Shown here one piece after another: positions 44,678 through 52,855 of a stretch of 64,000 bases of DNA. A program made the translations under genes and the position numbers. Location of the stretch: assembly GCA_016713085.1 (NCBI GenBank), contig JADJPV010000001.1, forward strand, positions 1 through 64,000. The letters run 5' to 3'. The notes beneath the pieces were generated by a model. The model saw nothing but the letters and a program-made list of their open reading frames with translations. It did not search any database and was not told the DNA's origin. This DNA comes from Chitinophagaceae bacterium (GTDB lineage Bacteria > Bacteroidota > Bacteroidia > Chitinophagales > Chitinophagaceae). Position 1 is the stretch's first letter. Every line of letters starts with the position of its first letter.

Positions 44678-46606
44678 ATGAAATACAGTTTTTACATTTT
44701 TTTATTTCTTATGACGGCAGGCATGCCTGCCGTAATTTTTTCTCAAACTTCAGGCATAGAAAAAGCGAAGCATCTTATTTACAATTCTAAAACAAATGAA
44801 GAAAAACTGACTAACCTGGTTGCTATCAGTAAACTGAAAAATGCCTTACATGCTGATACCATATACTATTATGCAGCTTGGGCAAAAAAACTGGCTTATC
44901 AATTAAAGGACAGCAAGAATCTTGCATGGGCAGAATACAGCTTAATAGCCGGAGATTTGGCGAAAGGCAAAACCGACAGTATTACTTACAAAATTGAAAA
45001 CAGTAACTTATTTAAAGACATTAAGAAAACAGATAAAACGCTGTATTATAAAATACAGTTACTGAAAGCAAACGCTTTAAACCGTCTTGACAAACGCACA
45101 GAAGCATTGGATTTACAATTGAAATTATTAAACGAGGCAGAAGAAGAAGGCAATATCAATGCACAATTATTTGTGTTGAATTTTATTGGCGCTACCTATT
45201 TAAATGTAAATAAATCAGCAGAAGCAAAACAAGCCTGGCTGAAAGGTCTGGAAATAAGTAAGGAAGCCGGTAATGCTGAAAACAGTGAAATTGAAGCTTA
45301 TATTTTATCCAACCTTGCCCTTTATTATTTCAATGCTTATTACAGCACCCACACAAAACAGATAAAAGACAGTTTTTTCATCTGCATTAACAAAGCCATT
45401 GAATTATCTGAACAGAATGAACATTTAGGTGTACTTGCATCTTCTTTCATATTACGGGGGAATTTTTATGGAGTAATTCAACACCCGGAAGCAGGAGAAA
45501 CTGATTTTAAAAAAGGCCTGGAAATACGAAAAAAAATTGGCGACCCGCTTTACATTGTAAATGACTTTGTTGGTCTTTCCAATTTTTACTTCAGTCAAAA
45601 AGAATACAGTAAATGCATAGAAACCGCAAAAGAAGGTCTGACAATTGCAAATAACAACAGTATAAGAGGAAGCGAAGTCTTTTCGTTGTATACAGTAATG
45701 GGTGCTGCGTATAAAGCTTCAGGTGAGTATGTGCAATACAGCAAAACACTGGAACGGTTTATTGCTGTATCAGATTCAGCCAACCAAATAAATGCTGCTG
45801 ATAAAATTGCTGATATACAAACCAAATACGAAGTGCAAAAAAAAGAAACCCTTATTGCACAGCAGAAACTAGATTTGTTTCAGCGCAACTTTTTTTTACT
45901 TGGCGGTGGCATTTTGTCTGTTCTGCTGTTTGCTTACATGGCATTCCGGTTTAAAAAATACAGGCAGAAACAAAAAATCAAAAACACGATAGCAGTAAAA
46001 GATGCCGAAGAGAATGAAAGAAAACGTATTGCATCCGAATTGCATGACAACTTAGGTGTACAGGCCAATGCAATACTGCATAACAGCAGTTTGCTGCTTT
46101 ATGAAACAGTTTTTGATCGAAAGATTGCAGTTAATCTGCAGGAGACCGCCAAAGAGATGCTTTTAAATTTGAGAGAGACTGTATGGGCCATGAAGACGAC
46201 TGACATATCTGCAATTGATTTGTGGTTACGCATAATTAATTTCATGAAACAAATGGGGCGGCATTACACTTCCATTAATTTTAAGGTAGAGGGAGAAGCA
46301 CCGGGTAATTATATAATCCCATCCGCTAAAGCATTGAATATTATCCTGATACTGCAAGAGGCAGTAAACAACGCAGTAAAACACGCTCAAGCCTCTACAA
46401 TTACTGCCAGCAGTTTAGTTGAAGAAAAAACATGGATAATTTCCATGCAGGATAACGGAAAAGGATTCGATCTAAATCTTGAAAAATCAAAAACAACCGA
46501 TAGCCACGGTTTGCTGAATATGCAGGAAAGGGCAACAGCTTCAGCCATTACCCTTTCATTAATTAGTGAAGCCGCAAAAGGAACAAGGGTAACGCTTCAT
46601 TTATAA
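44678..46606 (+). CDS. TPR-containing sensor histidine kinase, LuxR-partner type
   Basis: A 642-residue membrane sensor kinase. The signal sequence (residues about 1-22) is followed by a periplasmic TPR-rich region to about residue 395, and one membrane segment (FLLGGGILSVLLFAYMAF, about 407-424). The HisKA_3 phospho-acceptor is the histidine in ERKRIASELHDNLGVQ (residue about 455), and the ATPase domain has LILQEAVNNAVKHAQ, DNGKGFDL and GLLNMQERA. This type pairs with NarL/LuxR-type regulators; the partner at 47124-47785 fits. It is separated from it by a small antisense lipoprotein gene. The input signal is unknown. Confidence 0.92.
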   Translation: MKYSFYIFLFLMTAGMPAVIFSQTSGIEKAKHLIYNSKTNEEKLTNLVAISKLKNALHADTIYYYAAWAKKLAYQLKDSKNLAWAEYSLIAGDLAKGKTDSITYKIENSNLFKDIKKTDKTLYYKIQLLKANALNRLDKRTEALDLQLKLLNEAEEEGNINAQLFVLNFIGATYLNVNKSAEAKQAWLKGLEISKEAGNAENSEIEAYILSNLALYYFNAYYSTHTKQIKDSFFICINKAIELSEQNEHLGVLASSFILRGNFYGVIQHPEAGETDFKKGLEIRKKIGDPLYIVNDFVGLSNFYFSQKEYSKCIETAKEGLTIANNNSIRGSEVFSLYTVMGAAYKASGEYVQYSKTLERFIAVSDSANQINAADKIADIQTKYEVQKKETLIAQQKLDLFQRNFFLLGGGILSVLLFAYMAFRFKKYRQKQKIKNTIAVKDAEENERKRIASELHDNLGVQANAILHNSSLLLYETVFDRKIAVNLQETAKEMLLNLRETVWAMKTTDISAIDLWLRIINFMKQMGRHYTSINFKVEGEAPGNYIIPSAKALNIILILQEAVNNAVKHAQASTITASSLVEEKTWIISMQDNGKGFDLNLEKSKTTDSHGLLNMQERATASAITLSLISEAAKGTRVTLHL

Positions 46607-46611
46607 GGTTG

Positions 46612-46988
46612 TTACTGCAATAATTCTGTATAGATTTTGCCGGCAAGATATTCTGCATTTCTGTAAACATAACCTGAACAACTGGCATTTACCGGTTGTT
46701 GAGCAGTGCAATTTATTACTACAACCAGTTTTCTTTTCCCGGGAAGTATATCATTTTTTGTAACAGAACTTTTGGCTGCACATCAATATCCAATATTTTG
46801 TCAGGAAAGGGATAGAGTGTATCTCCAGTGCCGGTTCCGGTGAGGATGACCCTTTTAGGGAAAAGATCATTGTTGGTAAATGTAACAGTGACATTAGTAC
46901 TCTGCCCGCCGGTATTAGATGACTTTGATTTTTTACAGGCAATAAACGTAAGTGCTGCAAATAAAAAAGGGAAAAATATTTTTTTCAT
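46612..46988 (-). CDS. small lipoprotein, one frameshift, extended reading
   Basis: A lipoprotein of about 125 residues after repair. The signal peptide ends LTFIACKK. The mature part is beta-rich: NVTVTFTNNDLFPKRVILTGT. As it stands, the frame ends at 46719 with an unlike tail; adding one base to the four-T run 46770-46773 (plus strand) restores SSVTKNDILPGKRKLVVVIN, and runs to a TAA five bases from the kinase stop. The recovered part has a cysteine pair (NCTAQQ, ASCSGY). It lies between the kinase and the response regulator on the opposite strand, and its promoter region carries the shared motif. Function unknown. Confidence 0.68.
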
Positions 46989-47040
46989 TTTGTTGTGAAT
47001 TTTAGAAATGCAATATCTTTTTAAAGCTCATTGATACCTT

Positions 47041-47081
47041 TACTCCATTTGGATAGTTATGAAGAGTACCTGAATGGAGTA
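47041..47081. promoter_or_regulatory. shared 16-bp motif, candidate response-regulator site (copy 2) with inverted half
   Basis: TACTCCATTTGGATAG (47041-47056) is identical to copy 1. An inverted half, AATGGAGTA (47073-47081), mirrors its first nine bases. It lies between the divergent lipoprotein (46988) and response regulator (47124) genes. Confidence 0.62.
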
Positions 47082-47123
47082 TTACTTTATGATTATCTTT
47101 AAAGGAACTTTGAAAAAACAGGC

Positions 47124-47785
47124 ATGATCAGAATAGCAGTGGTGGATGATAAACTAAATAACCGGAAGGTTATTACTGATAAATTATCCCGTAACACTTT
47201 TTTTAAACTTGCCTTCCAGGCTGTAAACGGAGATGATTTTCTGCTGCAAATGCACCAACTGCCACAGGATCAGCATCCGCATATTGTACTAATGGATCTT
47301 GAAATGCCGCATACCGATGGTGTTTCTGCTATTGGAACTGCTTCTTCCTTATATCCCCATATCAAATTTGTTGTGCTTACCATTTTTGATGATGACGATA
47401 AAATTTTTAGGGCTATACGTGCAGGTGCCTGTGGTTACTTACTGAAAGAAGAAAGCGGTGAAGTAATCAATGATATGCTGATGAATCTTTGGGAGAGCGG
47501 TGCAGGTCCTATATCCCCCAGCATTGCCTATAAAATTCTGCAAATAGTTCAAAAACCTGCTGTTGAAACTGTGAAAAATGAAGGAAACCCTTTTCAGTTA
47601 AGTGAACGGGAAAAAGAAATCTTACAATTACTCAGCCAGGGTTTAGAATATAAAGAGATTGGCAATAAAATTTGCATCAGCCCCAATACAGTAAAAAACA
47701 CTGTATTAATATTTATCAAAAATTGCATGTCAACAGCAGAGCGCAGGCGTTGCGTATTGCCTATACAAAAGGGCTGATCGGTTAA
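47124..47785 (+). CDS. NarL/LuxR-family response regulator, one frameshift
   Basis: A DNA-binding response regulator of 220 residues. The receiver domain has the acidic pair in VVDDKLNNRK, the phospho-acceptor aspartate in HIVLMDLEMPHTDG (near residue 57), and LLKEESGE near 111. The LuxR-type helix-turn-helix starts FQLSEREKEILQLLSQGLEYKEI. Near the end, the six-A run 47693-47698 should be seven: the repaired frame gives NTVKKHCINIYQKLHVNSRAQALRIAY, the normal recognition helix, and stops at 47785, one base before the convergent DinB gene. Without repair the recognition helix is lost. It is the likely partner of the kinase upstream and may control the motif-bearing promoters. Confidence 0.9.
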
Positions 47786-48277
47786 TTACTTCAACAACAG
47801 CATCTGTCCGATATGATTCGCCATATGATTGGTGCGGCTGATGACAACATTCAATTTATTTCGGTGTAGCTCATTTACAAAATCTTCTGCAGAAACAGCT
47901 GTATGCCTGCTTAGCCATTCATCAGCAGTACATGATTGAAAAGCCGATGAGAGTTTTGCATTCACTGCATCCAGGTTTCCTTTTAGTTCAGAAACTGACG
48001 GCATTTCAAGTCCTGATTTATCCGGGTTTTTAACAAACACATTTTCCAAAGCAGGAAATAAGCGTTCCCCAAAGCCAAGCAGGGGTAACATTGCATCGCT
48101 TACTGCAATTAAATGACCCAACAGGTAAATGCCAGTATTTCTGCCTGGGGCTATTTCCTTTTGCAGCTGCTCATCAGTTAAAGATTCAAGCAGTTTACTG
48201 AGATATTTATTTTGGGCATCCCATGCGGTAATGGTCATCTTAATAATTAAATCCTGTTGGGCAGTTGTTATTGACAT
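47786..48277 (-). CDS. DinB family protein
   Basis: A 163-residue DinB/YfiT-type four-helix protein. The typical helix starts are ISTLL-like (LGHLIAVSDAMLPLLGFGERL) and the conserved histidines that hold a metal in this superfamily appear in LGHLIA, ELHRNKLN and NHMANHIGQM. The family includes thiol transferases and metal-dependent hydrolases; the damage-inducible name reflects Bacillus, with no link to DNA polymerase IV. It is convergent with the response regulator gene. A second, decayed copy of its 3' end exists at 42852-42905, which hints at a past duplication. Confidence 0.83.
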   Translation of the reverse strand: MSITTAQQDLIIKMTITAWDAQNKYLSKLLESLTDEQLQKEIAPGRNTGIYLLGHLIAVSDAMLPLLGFGERLFPALENVFVKNPDKSGLEMPSVSELKGNLDAVNAKLSSAFQSCTADEWLSRHTAVSAEDFVNELHRNKLNVVISRTNHMANHIGQMLLLK

Positions 48278-48374
48278 GAGTTATTGTTTAAGAGTCAAAG
48301 TTAACAGCCTTACAGTAAAAGACATTTTAAAAATATACAATACACGATGTAATCTAACCGGCATCATACTGAAA

Positions 48375-48419
48375 TGTGACAAAAATCACATTGAACAATT
48401 GCAGGTTCTTATAATTTTG
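48375..48419 (+). promoter_or_regulatory. CRP-type palindrome and promoter of small RNA copy 1
   Basis: TGTGACAAAAATCACA (48375-48390) matches the CRP consensus TGTGA-N6-TCACA perfectly, and flanking bases extend the dyad to 7+7. A TTG at 48391-48393 and TAATTTTG at 48412-48419 with an 18-base spacer fit the Bacteroidota -33/-7 pattern. The dyad centre is 29.5 bases before the -7 box, a class II activator position. Confidence 0.72.
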
Positions 48420-48422
48420 CGT

Positions 48423-48478
48423 TAGGTGTTTTTCATAGGTTAGCAACGGCCGACTCTTTCCAGGGACGGCCTTTTTTT
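48423..48478 (+). ncRNA. tiny RNA of about 56 nt, copy 1
   Basis: A candidate transcript from just after the promoter to a terminator. It starts TAGGTGTTTTTCATAGGTTA, then AGCAACGGCCGACTCTTTCC, AGGGACGGCC and seven T. The 3' half forms a GGCCG / CGGCC stem whose T run makes an intrinsic terminator. There is no room for a protein. A second copy at 54637-54694 differs at one base in this length (plus a longer T run); that change turns a G-C pair into a G-T pair and keeps the stem. Only the transcript is conserved between copies; the promoter sequence is not. I know of no family to assign it to. The role could be like FnrS, a CRP/FNR-controlled regulatory RNA (inference). Confidence 0.72.
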
Positions 48479-48597
48479 AGGGTTTACTGAGCTTTTCTCA
48501 GATTGAAAAACAGTCATCCATTGCACAAGGCTAATTGAGCCTTCAACTCCTGTTGCAAAACCCGCAAAATTGTATGAACTTTATACAAAGCAGGTGT

Positions 48598-49422
48598 ATG
48601 AAAACAATTCTTTCCTGTTCACTGATATTCTTACTTGTTTCCTGCGTCAATGGAAAAGAAAGAGTTTATACTGCCAGCACTCCGGCTGCTCCTGTTATCC
48701 GTTCATTCCTTAAAATTTCAGCCACTGATTCTATTGACTTTATCCGGTGGAAATTAACCCTTCTTGATAACAGGTATATGCTTCAGTGCAATTATGGTAT
48801 TGGAAAACCAAACACAAATGGTTTTTTAAACGGCGGTACAAAAATTGAACTCAGTGGAGAGTTAAAAAAGGAAGCACATCTTTTCCTTCTGCAGAATGAA
48901 AATAAAATCTTAGCACTGGCAGAATTAAATGCAGACCTTCTGCATTTGCTGGATACAGACAAGAGCTTACTCATTGGAAATGGAGGCTGGAGCTATACCC
49001 TGAACAATGTTTCACCTTTACTTACCGATCAGGTTAATATGGCTGCATTGCCGGCTGTTCTGAAAGATTCGACAGTATTTGACGGGCGAACACCCTGTGC
49101 AGTGCCGGGCATTATTAATCCAGGCTCGCCCTGCTACAAAATAAAATGGCGCATCACTTTTTATGGCAATGCAAAAACCAATCTGCCACTATCCTATAAA
49201 ATTTTGGGAACTTCCTGGCGTGAAGAAAATGGCAAAGCAGGAACCTGGGAAATTATAACATCAAAAACAGGAAAGATCATGTACAGGTTAAATGACAAAA
49301 ATGGGAAAGCATTTATTTACCTGCTAAAACTTGATGAGCATATTCTTGTATTTACAGATGCTGATGGCAAACTCCTGGTGGGCAATGAAGATTTTAGCTA
49401 TACGCTGAACAGAATAATATAA
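48598..49422 (+). CDS. lipoprotein with two duplicated beta-rich domains
   Basis: A 274-residue lipoprotein. The lipobox is FLLVSC (cysteine at about residue 16). Two repeats of about 95 residues follow: the first ends DLLHLLDTDKSLLIGNGGWSYTLNN and the second ends LVFTDADGKLLVGNEDFSYTLNR, clearly homologous. Each looks like a small beta-barrel, similar to NlpE-type copper-responsive lipoproteins, though I would not press that. A Cys-pair (PCAVPG ... SPCYKI) lies between the repeats. The start at 48598 (MKTILSCSLIFLL) is chosen because it directly precedes the lipobox; the longer frame to 48535 lacks a signal peptide. The small RNA copy 1 ends 120 bases upstream. Confidence 0.75.
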   Translation: MKTILSCSLIFLLVSCVNGKERVYTASTPAAPVIRSFLKISATDSIDFIRWKLTLLDNRYMLQCNYGIGKPNTNGFLNGGTKIELSGELKKEAHLFLLQNENKILALAELNADLLHLLDTDKSLLIGNGGWSYTLNNVSPLLTDQVNMAALPAVLKDSTVFDGRTPCAVPGIINPGSPCYKIKWRITFYGNAKTNLPLSYKILGTSWREENGKAGTWEIITSKTGKIMYRLNDKNGKAFIYLLKLDEHILVFTDADGKLLVGNEDFSYTLNRII

Positions 49423-49445
49423 ACTCATTCCATCACAAACAGAAA

Positions 49446-49491
49446 GCCCGCCTATTTACCGTATGTGAATAAAGTTGATAAATAAGCGGGC
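49446..49491. terminator. terminator between convergent lipoprotein and DoxX genes
   Basis: Arms GCCCGCCTATTTA and TAAATAAGCGGGC pair at 12 of 13 positions, with a G-T wobble. It lies between two convergent gene ends. No long T run follows, so strength is uncertain. Confidence 0.6.
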
Positions 49492-49506
49492 CATTCCAAA
49501 TCGATT

Positions 49507-49899
49507 TTATTTCACTGTTGCAATATTTACTGCTTTCCCCTTGTTGAGTGTAAGCAAATCACTATAAGAACCAGCAAGTATCGCTGCAAATACCAATGGA
49601 GGAAATGCAACCGAAAACGGATCACCACTTGAAATATGCGCAATAAATGCCGAAACAAAAGTGATGGCAAAACCGGCATAAACAAATTCTTTTACTTTAA
49701 CTGAAACAGCCGGAATAATCAGCAGAACTGCACCTGCAGCTTTTGCTGCGCCAAGTTCCAGTCTGAAATAATCAGGAAAGCCGAGATGTGTAAACGCTCC
49801 TTTGATATCGGCATTGGTAAAATAGCTGTACGCACTGAACAGCATCATGATGGCTAGTATACCGGTTGTAATCCAGTAAATAAGTTGATCTTTTTTCAT
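49507..49899 (-). CDS. DoxX-like membrane protein
   Basis: A 130-residue inner membrane protein with four membrane segments, at about residues 8-26, 48-65, 72-90 and 97-113. The pattern LIYWITTGILAIMMLFSAYSYF with the following FRLELGAAKAAGAVLLIIP is typical of the DoxX-like family (DUF4870-like group). It follows the quinone-reductase-like gene after 12 bases, so they form an operon under the HxlR operator. DoxX proteins have been associated with redox and thiol-stress membranes in other bacteria; here the HxlR/quinone context suggests the same, without proof. Confidence 0.85.
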   Translation of the reverse strand: MKKDQLIYWITTGILAIMMLFSAYSYFTNADIKGAFTHLGFPDYFRLELGAAKAAGAVLLIIPAVSVKVKEFVYAGFAITFVSAFIAHISSGDPFSVAFPPLVFAAILAGSYSDLLTLNKGKAVNIATVK

Positions 49900-49911
49900 G
49901 TTGATTAAAGT

Positions 49912-50784
49912 TTAATTTTTTGTGTAAACAGATTGTAAATATTCTTTCAGAGTGGTTGGCTTCCTGTTGAGCAAAGTCTCCAGTTCTGATGTGGAAGTTT
50001 CAAACTCTCCCTGTTCAATGGCTGCACCAAAACCGGCAAACATTCCTGCATACTCAAGAGGCACGCCTGCATTTACCATTGTATTGGTGTACACATCTGC
50101 AGCCGGGATTGTGTAAGCAACTTCTTTCCCTGTTAATTCAGTTAAAAAAACAGCCACATCATTTAATGAATAGTTACTGTTACCGGCAAGAATGTATTCT
50201 TTGTTTTCATGACCATTACCGGTTAATACTGCTGCTCCTGCTTCGGCCATATCAAGCCTTGTTGTAAACGCAGCCTTTCCATTTCCTGCGGGAAGATATA
50301 CACCCGTCTCCAAAACCTTCTCGCCAAGAAACATTGGTAATACTTCTGCATACAATGAATTCTTCAGAATAGTGAAGGGAATACCGCTTGCCTTAATGAA
50401 CTTCTCCGTTTCAATATGCGATTTAGCCAGCATAGCAATAGGTGAAGTTGCAGTATCATTCTTCCGCACAAAACTTGTGTAAATAAGATGTTTCACTCCT
50501 GCTTCTTTTGCCGCATTCACAACATTCGCATGTTGCTCCAGGCGGTTCACAATATCACTGCCTGAAACAAGTAATAATTTATCAACGCCTGTAAATGCTT
50601 CAATAAGAGAAGAATAATCATTATAATCTCCCACCTTTGTGTTAATTCCTTTACTGATAAGATCAGTTGCTTTTGTGCGGTCCCTTACCAGTGCTCCAAT
50701 AGTGTTTGCCGGCGTTCCCTTTGCCAGAAGAAAATCAATAACAGCCTTTCCGAAATGCCCGGTTGCTCCTGTAATAAAAATCAT
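49912..50784 (-). CDS. NmrA/QOR2-like NAD(P)H-dependent quinone reductase
   Basis: A 290-residue atypical SDR of the NmrA/QOR2 group (YtfG-like). The cofactor motif is FITGATGHFGKAVI at residues 3-16, with the following ALVRDRTKATDL, and YTSFVRKND as the family's substitute for the classical active site. Length is usual. QOR2 enzymes reduce quinones with NADPH, and their genes are often next to an HxlR-type regulator, as here. It is divergent from HxlR, and leads the operon with DoxX. The intergenic region holds a nested palindrome which is probably the HxlR binding site. Confidence 0.88.
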   Translation of the reverse strand: MIFITGATGHFGKAVIDFLLAKGTPANTIGALVRDRTKATDLISKGINTKVGDYNDYSSLIEAFTGVDKLLLVSGSDIVNRLEQHANVVNAAKEAGVKHLIYTSFVRKNDTATSPIAMLAKSHIETEKFIKASGIPFTILKNSLYAEVLPMFLGEKVLETGVYLPAGNGKAAFTTRLDMAEAGAAVLTGNGHENKEYILAGNSNYSLNDVAVFLTELTGKEVAYTIPAADVYTNTMVNAGVPLEYAGMFAGFGAAIEQGEFETSTSELETLLNRKPTTLKEYLQSVYTKN

Positions 50785-50838
50785 GTTTGTAAATTGTAGT
50801 TGAAAAATAAATATTCAAACACAAAATTACCTACCTTC

Positions 50839-50891
50839 GCTATACATTAGTAACCACTATACTAAAGTATAGCACTATCCTTTTGTATAGC
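50839..50891. promoter_or_regulatory. nested double palindrome, probable HxlR operator
   Basis: The inner dyad CTATAC-TAAA-GTATAG (50857-50872) and the outer pair GCTATAC (50839-50845) / GTATAGC (50885-50891) share one centre at about 50865. All lie between the divergent quinone-reductase and HxlR genes, and cover both promoters. Confidence 0.7.
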
Positions 50892-50906
50892 AACCCTCAG
50901 TAAGTT

Positions 50907-51269
50907 ATGGCAAGAGTATCAGAACTGGAACAGGTAAAACAATGTTCATCATCTTTTGTACTGGCAGTTAATGACACATTGAATGTCATTACCGGTAAAT
51001 GGAAACTGCCCATTATTGGATCACTTATCTATGGAAAGAAACGATTCAGAGAACTGGAACGTGAAATACCCAGGATTACACCACGCATGCTCTCCAAAGA
51101 ATTAAAAGAACTGGAGATAAATGGCATTGTAATCCGTACTGTGTATGATACCATTCCTGTTTCGGTGGAATATGAACTCACAAAATCAGGCGACTCTTTA
51201 AAATCAGTACTCGATGTAATGGTTCAATGGGGCCTTATTCACAGGAAAAGTGTAATGGGCAAACGGTAA
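50907..51269 (+). CDS. HxlR family transcriptional regulator
   Basis: A 120-residue winged-helix regulator of the HxlR (MarR-like) family. The winged helix begins VITGKWKLPIIGSLIYGKKRFRELE, followed by PRITPRMLSKELKELEINGIV and VSVEYELTKSGDSL. The N-terminal cysteine in QVKQCSSSF (residue about 13) is at the place of the sensing cysteine of HypR, YodB and QorR, which react with quinones or disulfide stress. It is divergent from a quinone-reductase-like gene, the usual target. I infer repression of the operon and of itself, relieved by electrophiles. Confidence 0.9.
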   Translation: MARVSELEQVKQCSSSFVLAVNDTLNVITGKWKLPIIGSLIYGKKRFRELEREIPRITPRMLSKELKELEINGIVIRTVYDTIPVSVEYELTKSGDSLKSVLDVMVQWGLIHRKSVMGKR

Positions 51270-51327
51270 ATAGCTTTTACAACCAATGTAACGAAGTGCA
51301 GCATAATGAAATTAAACCCGGCAATTA

Positions 51328-51801
51328 TCACGGTTTCCTTTTTAACAGCTCCCCTGCCCATTTCTTTGACCGTTCAATTTCACCCTCTTTAAGCGGGCCT
51401 TCTTTATCAAGAACAAAAAAAGTTTCTGCTGCAAGAACAGCAGCTCCATTTTTCTTTAAAGCATTTGCAATATGTTTTGATGCGTATCCAAAAAACCGGA
51501 TAACAAATCTTACAAATCCCTTCTTCACCTCAACAGGAATGCCTGTATCAAAAGCTGCTGCCTGTGTATTCTTCAGAGAACCTGCAGGAAGAGAGTTGAG
51601 AAAATCTTTCATACCCTGCGAAGGCCGTCCTCCATGTGTAGGTGACCCGGCAACCAGTAAATTCACAGCGGTAAGGTCTGACGCTGAAAAACCTTTTACA
51701 GGCATACAACGCACCTGCTGTTCAGCATAAACTTCTGCAATGGAAAGGGCAATCTTCTCTGTATTGCCATACAGCGAATCATACACAACAAGGATTTTCA
51801 T
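51328..51801 (-). CDS. flavodoxin family protein
   Basis: A 157-residue single-domain flavoprotein. The FMN phosphate-binding loop is VVYDSLYGNTEKIA at residues about 4-17 (T/S-x-Y-G-N-T), and the second FMN contact loop is AGSPTHGGRPSQGMKDFL (about 51-68). A long helix and basic patch follow. Such proteins include WrbA-like and short-chain flavodoxins; no reductase gene is adjacent. It is convergent with HxlR and could be a small redox carrier. Start and length are as expected for the family. Confidence 0.87.
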   Translation of the reverse strand: MKILVVYDSLYGNTEKIALSIAEVYAEQQVRCMPVKGFSASDLTAVNLLVAGSPTHGGRPSQGMKDFLNSLPAGSLKNTQAAAFDTGIPVEVKKGFVRFVIRFFGYASKHIANALKKNGAAVLAAETFFVLDKEGPLKEGEIERSKKWAGELLKRKP

Positions 51802-51926
51802 ACAAATTAGTTTACTTGTAAGTCAATATTAATCCTGTTGTTTCAAATGATCACTGATAACTGTCAAAGAAGAAAATGATTGTTGTTTTGCAGTTTGGTA
51901 AAGCAGCCGGGAACTGCCAATATGTT

Positions 51927-52490
51927 TTATTGATTATTGTGCTGATGCTTAAACTGTTCCCATTCTTCTTTTGTAATGGTGTATACATAATCCAGTTTGG
52001 CAGGTTCACCAAAATAAGCCATTTCCACTTCTCCTGTCTTAACAGCACCAAACCTTTCAATAGAAATTTGCGAACGTTTATTCACAGCCCCAATATAAAA
52101 CTCTACCCTGTCTACGTATTGAAAGATATGATTCAGCATTAATTGTTTTAATGCATAATTATACCCCTTCCCCCAACAACTGCGGATAAAAAAAGTATAA
52201 CCGATTGAAACGGTATTTGTTCCAGGAACATAATCACTGTAACGGGAGCTGCCGATCACTTCATTTGTTTTGGCATCCTTCACCATGAATGCTCCGCCTG
52301 ATTTGATCGCACCATCAAAATAATTTTCAAATGCCTGCAACTGCCACCTGTTCTTATTAGGATGCTGCTCCCAGATGAGTGGATCACTGGCAGCTTTGTA
52401 CAATAGTTCAAAGTCGGTTTGCTGTAAAGGTTCTGCAATAACCAGTTCATTTTTCAGAGCAGGTTGAAAATTGATAGTTGTATTTTCCAA
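51927..52490 (-). CDS. GNAT acetyltransferase, RimJ/RimL-like
   Basis: A 187-residue N-acetyltransferase. The family entry LVIAEPLQQTDFELLYKAASDP is followed by GGAFMVKDAKTNEVIGSSRY, the acetyl-CoA loop IRSCWGKGYNYALK (about residues 109-122), and RVEFYIGAVNKRSQISIERFGA. The core is normal and the C-terminus ends with KEEWEQFKHQH. The substrate is unknown. It is unrelated to the acetyltransferases at 13708 and 56827 other than by fold. It stands alone, with 126 bases to the flavodoxin gene. Confidence 0.83.
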   Translation of the reverse strand: MENTTINFQPALKNELVIAEPLQQTDFELLYKAASDPLIWEQHPNKNRWQLQAFENYFDGAIKSGGAFMVKDAKTNEVIGSSRYSDYVPGTNTVSIGYTFFIRSCWGKGYNYALKQLMLNHIFQYVDRVEFYIGAVNKRSQISIERFGAVKTGEVEMAYFGEPAKLDYVYTITKEEWEQFKHQHNNQ

Positions 52491-52603
52491 AACAGTGATA
52501 ATTGAAATAACTAAATGAATGTAAAACTACTGAAGAAAAAGAATTATAAATCTGTGATTAAAAAATACATACGCTGGCCATCATGACCTCATGGCTCATC
52601 ATA

Positions 52604-52798
52604 TTATTTCCAGAAATACAAGTAAAGAGAAGCAAACAGAATATAGACAACCGGTAGAACTGCCATTTTCAAAGCAAGTATCCTCAGTTTCTTTTCCCCG
52701 TTTATAAAAGAAACGATCATCATAACAAATGAGGATGCAATAGTTGCTATGGACAGTATAAAAAATAAAGGAAACAGAAGGTTAAGTAAGACAGCCAT
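52604..52798 (-). CDS. small two-helix membrane protein
   Basis: A 64-residue protein with two predicted membrane segments (residues about 5-30 and 43-62) and a short basic loop NGEKKLRILALK. No family is recognisable. The charge pattern favours both ends outside or both inside depending on the loop. It lies in the same orientation as the next small membrane gene, separated by 57 bases. The reading frame, ATG start and hydrophobicity make it plausible as a gene, although it could be a chance frame. Confidence 0.5.
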   Translation of the reverse strand: MAVLLNLLFPLFFILSIATIASSFVMMIVSFINGEKKLRILALKMAVLPVVYILFASLYLYFWK

Positions 52799-52855
52799 TG
52801 TTATAAGAATAAAGTAAACAAATGCAAGTCACGAATCCGCTCCTTAGAAACAGCT

